From assembly GCA_018712425.1 (NCBI GenBank), contig DVHA01000151.1:1-13207 (forward strand): DNA of 13,207 bases, given 5' to 3'. This DNA is from Candidatus Faecivivens stercoravium (GTDB lineage Bacteria > Bacillota > Clostridia > Oscillospirales > Ruminococcaceae). This document shows, piece after piece, positions 11,722 through 13,207 of the stretch (position 1 is the stretch's first letter; each line of letters starts with the position of its first letter). A model generated the notes under the pieces. It was not told the DNA's origin. It did not search any database and saw only the letters and a list, made by a program, of their open reading frames with translations. The position numbers and the translations under genes were made by a program.

Positions 11722-12867
11722 ATGAAAATGCGCAAACTTGGAAAAACCGGCCTGATGGTGAGCGAAGTCGGCATCGGCGGCGAATGGCTGGAGCGCCACT
11801 CCACCGAAGAGGTCAAAGCCGTCCTCGACTGCTGCCGGGAAGAAGGCATCAACATCCTCGACATCTGGATGCCGAACCCGAAGGTCCGCTCGGACATCGG
11901 CGCCGCCATCAAAGGCCACCGGGCCGACTGGATTATCCAGGGCCACCTCGGCTCCACCTGGCAGGACGGCCAGTATGTCCGCACCCGCGACCTCGGCAAG
12001 ACCGCCGTCGCCTTCGAGGACCTGCTCACCCGCCTGGGAACCGACTACATCGACCTCGGCATGATCCACTACGTCGACAAGCCGGAGGAGTTTCACGAAA
12101 TTATGGACGGGGAGTTCTTCCGCTACGCCAAACGCCTGAAAACCGAGGGCGTCATCCGCCACATCGGCCTTTCCACCCACAACCCCGCCGTCGCGAAGCT
12201 GGCGGCACTGTCGGGGGAGATCGAGATGATCCTCTTCAGCGTCAACCCCGCCTTCGACCTGATGCCCGCCACCGACGACCTCGACCGGTATTTCGCCGAC
12301 GAGTACGACGAGGGGCTTGCCGGCATCGACCCGCTGCGGCAGGAGGTCTACAAGCTCTGTGAGGAGCGGGAAGTGGGCATCACCGTCATGAAGGGGTTCG
12401 CCGGCGGGCGGCTGTTCGACGCGGCCAGATCCCCCTTCGGCGCCGCCCTGACCCCGATCCAGTGCATCCACTACGCCCTGACCCGCCCGGGTGTTTGCAG
12501 CATCCTCGTCGGCTATGACACCCCCGAGCAGGTGAAGGAGGCCGTCGGGTACGAGACCGCCTCCGACGCCGAGAAGGACTACGCGAGCGTCCTCGCCAAT
12601 GCCCCCCGCCACGCCTTTTCGGGGCAATGTACCTACTGCGGCCACTGCGCGCCCTGCCCGGCGGGGATTGACATCGCGATGGTCGGCAAGCTCTATGACC
12701 TGGCGGCAATGCAGCCGGAATGCCCCGAGTCGGTGAAGGCCCACTATCTGGCGCTGGACAAGCACGGTTCCGACTGCATCGGCTGCGGCGGGTGCGAGGA
12801 GCGCTGTCCCTTCGGCGTCCCCGTCCGGGAGCGGATGGAACAGGCGAAGGAACTGTTCGGAAAATAA
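11722..12867 (+). CDS. Aldo/keto reductase-fold protein with C-terminal two-cluster ferredoxin domain
   Basis: The 381-residue protein has an aldo/keto reductase barrel (about 1-285) fused to a ferredoxin-like tail. Barrel signatures are MKMRKLGKTGLMVSEVGIGG (1-20), LLTRLGTDYIDLGMIH (101-116) and IRHIGLSTHNP (145-155). The tail has Cys303, Cys306, Cys309, Cys312 (CTYCGHCAPCP) and Cys352, Cys355, Cys358, Cys362 (CIGCGGCEERCP), enough for two [4Fe-4S] clusters. Of the usual Asp-Tyr-Lys-His tetrad, Asp47 and His116 are present. The Tyr position (Asp+5) is Asn52 and the Lys position is His75 (IIQGHLGS). The protein may therefore not do standard NADPH carbonyl reduction, and electrons may come through the clusters from ferredoxin. 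Substrate and direction are unknown. ATG 11722 follows AAAGGAGA at 9 bases. No clear terminator follows. Confidence 0.88.
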   Translation: MKMRKLGKTGLMVSEVGIGGEWLERHSTEEVKAVLDCCREEGINILDIWMPNPKVRSDIGAAIKGHRADWIIQGHLGSTWQDGQYVRTRDLGKTAVAFEDLLTRLGTDYIDLGMIHYVDKPEEFHEIMDGEFFRYAKRLKTEGVIRHIGLSTHNPAVAKLAALSGEIEMILFSVNPAFDLMPATDDLDRYFADEYDEGLAGIDPLRQEVYKLCEEREVGITVMKGFAGGRLFDAARSPFGAALTPIQCIHYALTRPGVCSILVGYDTPEQVKEAVGYETASDAEKDYASVLANAPRHAFSGQCTYCGHCAPCPAGIDIAMVGKLYDLAAMQPECPESVKAHYLALDKHGSDCIGCGGCEERCPFGVPVRERMEQAKELFGK

Positions 12868-13206
12868 AATAATCCATATCTCTTTGTGGGAGAGGGGGGA
12901 ATCGGCGGCGCCGGAAGGCCCGCGCGTTTCCTTTCCTCTCCCTCTCTTTTTAGAGATTTCGTTTTGTCTTGTTTCGTTTTCTTTTGTTTCCTTTACTCTC
13001 GTTTCCTTTTCTTTCCTTTGTGCACTTTCTGCGGCAGAAAGGGGCGTTTCCGTTGCAGAAAGTACAGTTGAGGTGCCGTTTGGTGCGCATTCTGCTGCAA
13101 TTGGTGCGGTTTCTGCCGCAGATTCCGCCGGTTCCTGTCCCAGCAGCCAGTACTTCGACCGGTCGGTCTTCCGCCGGGCGGCCACCTCGTCATACCGGCG
13201 CTGGAT
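12868..13206 (-). CDS. Partial minus-strand ORF with 7-residue repeats and Lys/Glu-rich tract, function unknown
   Basis: Read leftward from the window edge, the frame begins IQRRYDEVAARRKTDRSKYW and continues LLGQEPAE. Then come five degenerate 7-residue repeats (SAAETAP, IAAECAP, NGTSTVL, SATETPL, SAAESAQ) and a charged stretch QRKEKETRVKETKENETRQN. Repeats kept in frame with a 21-base period and the charged composition suggest real coding. I do not recognise the family; such linkers occur in phage- or plasmid-type replication proteins, but this is only a guess. There is no in-frame stop before the frame runs antisense through the aldo/keto reductase gene to about 11605, so the true 3' end is unclear. 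I list only the part outside that gene. Truncation or a frameshift near 12900 is possible. The start lies outside the window. Confidence 0.4.
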
Positions 13207-13207
13207 G

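Noticed and set aside
11605..12867. Antisense continuation of the minus-strand frame through the aldo/keto reductase gene
   Set aside because: The plus-strand gene has clear domain motifs. The antisense peptide is of the Val/Asp/Gly-rich type expected from GC-rich codons read backwards.
12886..13071. Plus-strand 61-residue Phe/Cys-rich frame
   Set aside because: It arises from the pyrimidine-rich complement of the Lys/Glu tract and has no ribosome binding site.

Overview
The window reads as chromosomal DNA of a GC-rich, strictly anaerobic Firmicute, most likely a gut-type Clostridia (Oscillospiraceae-like). The basis is gene content: an anaerobic sulfatase-maturase-type radical SAM enzyme closely resembling the clostridial one, a short clostridial 2[4Fe-4S] ferredoxin, an Fe-S aldo/keto reductase, and the Firmicute-type order decarboxylase - darA - holB - ricT. 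Taxonomy is inferred, not proven. All confident genes lie on the + strand; one partial reading frame enters from the right edge on the - strand.

Layout. 1-871: the 3' end of an HI0933/BaiN-like flavoprotein, translationally overlapped with trmO (tRNA t6A37 methyltransferase). 1276-4949: two polysaccharide-assembly genes, a GT4-like glycosyltransferase with an unusual 120-residue Glu/Pro/Ala tail and a membrane polyprenyl-phosphate sugar phosphotransferase, which would start and extend a lipid-linked glycan. 5288-6418: the radical SAM/SPASM enzyme. 6738-10757: an Orn/Lys/Arg decarboxylase-family protein, darA (c-di-AMP receptor), holB (DNA polymerase III delta') and ricT, a shortened version of the Bacillus yaaO-tmk-darA-yaaR-holB-ricT block. 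11091-11261: a stand-alone ferredoxin with a good promoter and terminator. 11722-12867: a ferredoxin-tailed aldo/keto reductase lacking the usual catalytic Tyr and Lys. 12868-13206: a partial minus-strand frame with 7-residue repeats and a Lys/Glu-rich tract.

The most striking content is between the genes. Family A (868-1173, 4991-5283, 6419-6734) is a composite element of about 300 bp. A left array of mini-hairpins separated by a constant spacer (GTGAAATT or TGATAT) faces a right array with the reverse-complement spacer (AATTTCAC or ATATCA), around an unrelated core of roughly 60-100 bp. Stem sequences differ from module to module but stay self-complementary, and the triloops flip with the arm (TTC/TGC left, GAA/GCA right). 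The left arms of two copies touch the upstream stop codon, and the right ends of two copies carry an identical 18-nt stretch holding the Shine-Dalgarno sequence of the next gene. Family B (2968-3340, about 9658-9846, 10764-10950) shares end sequences and a 22-nt hairpin with compensatory changes, and carries variable nested hairpins. A third hairpin array, with spacer ATGGAC, lies at 11499-11581. Together these repeats fill most of the space between genes, so transcripts of the region would be densely structured in their untranslated parts.
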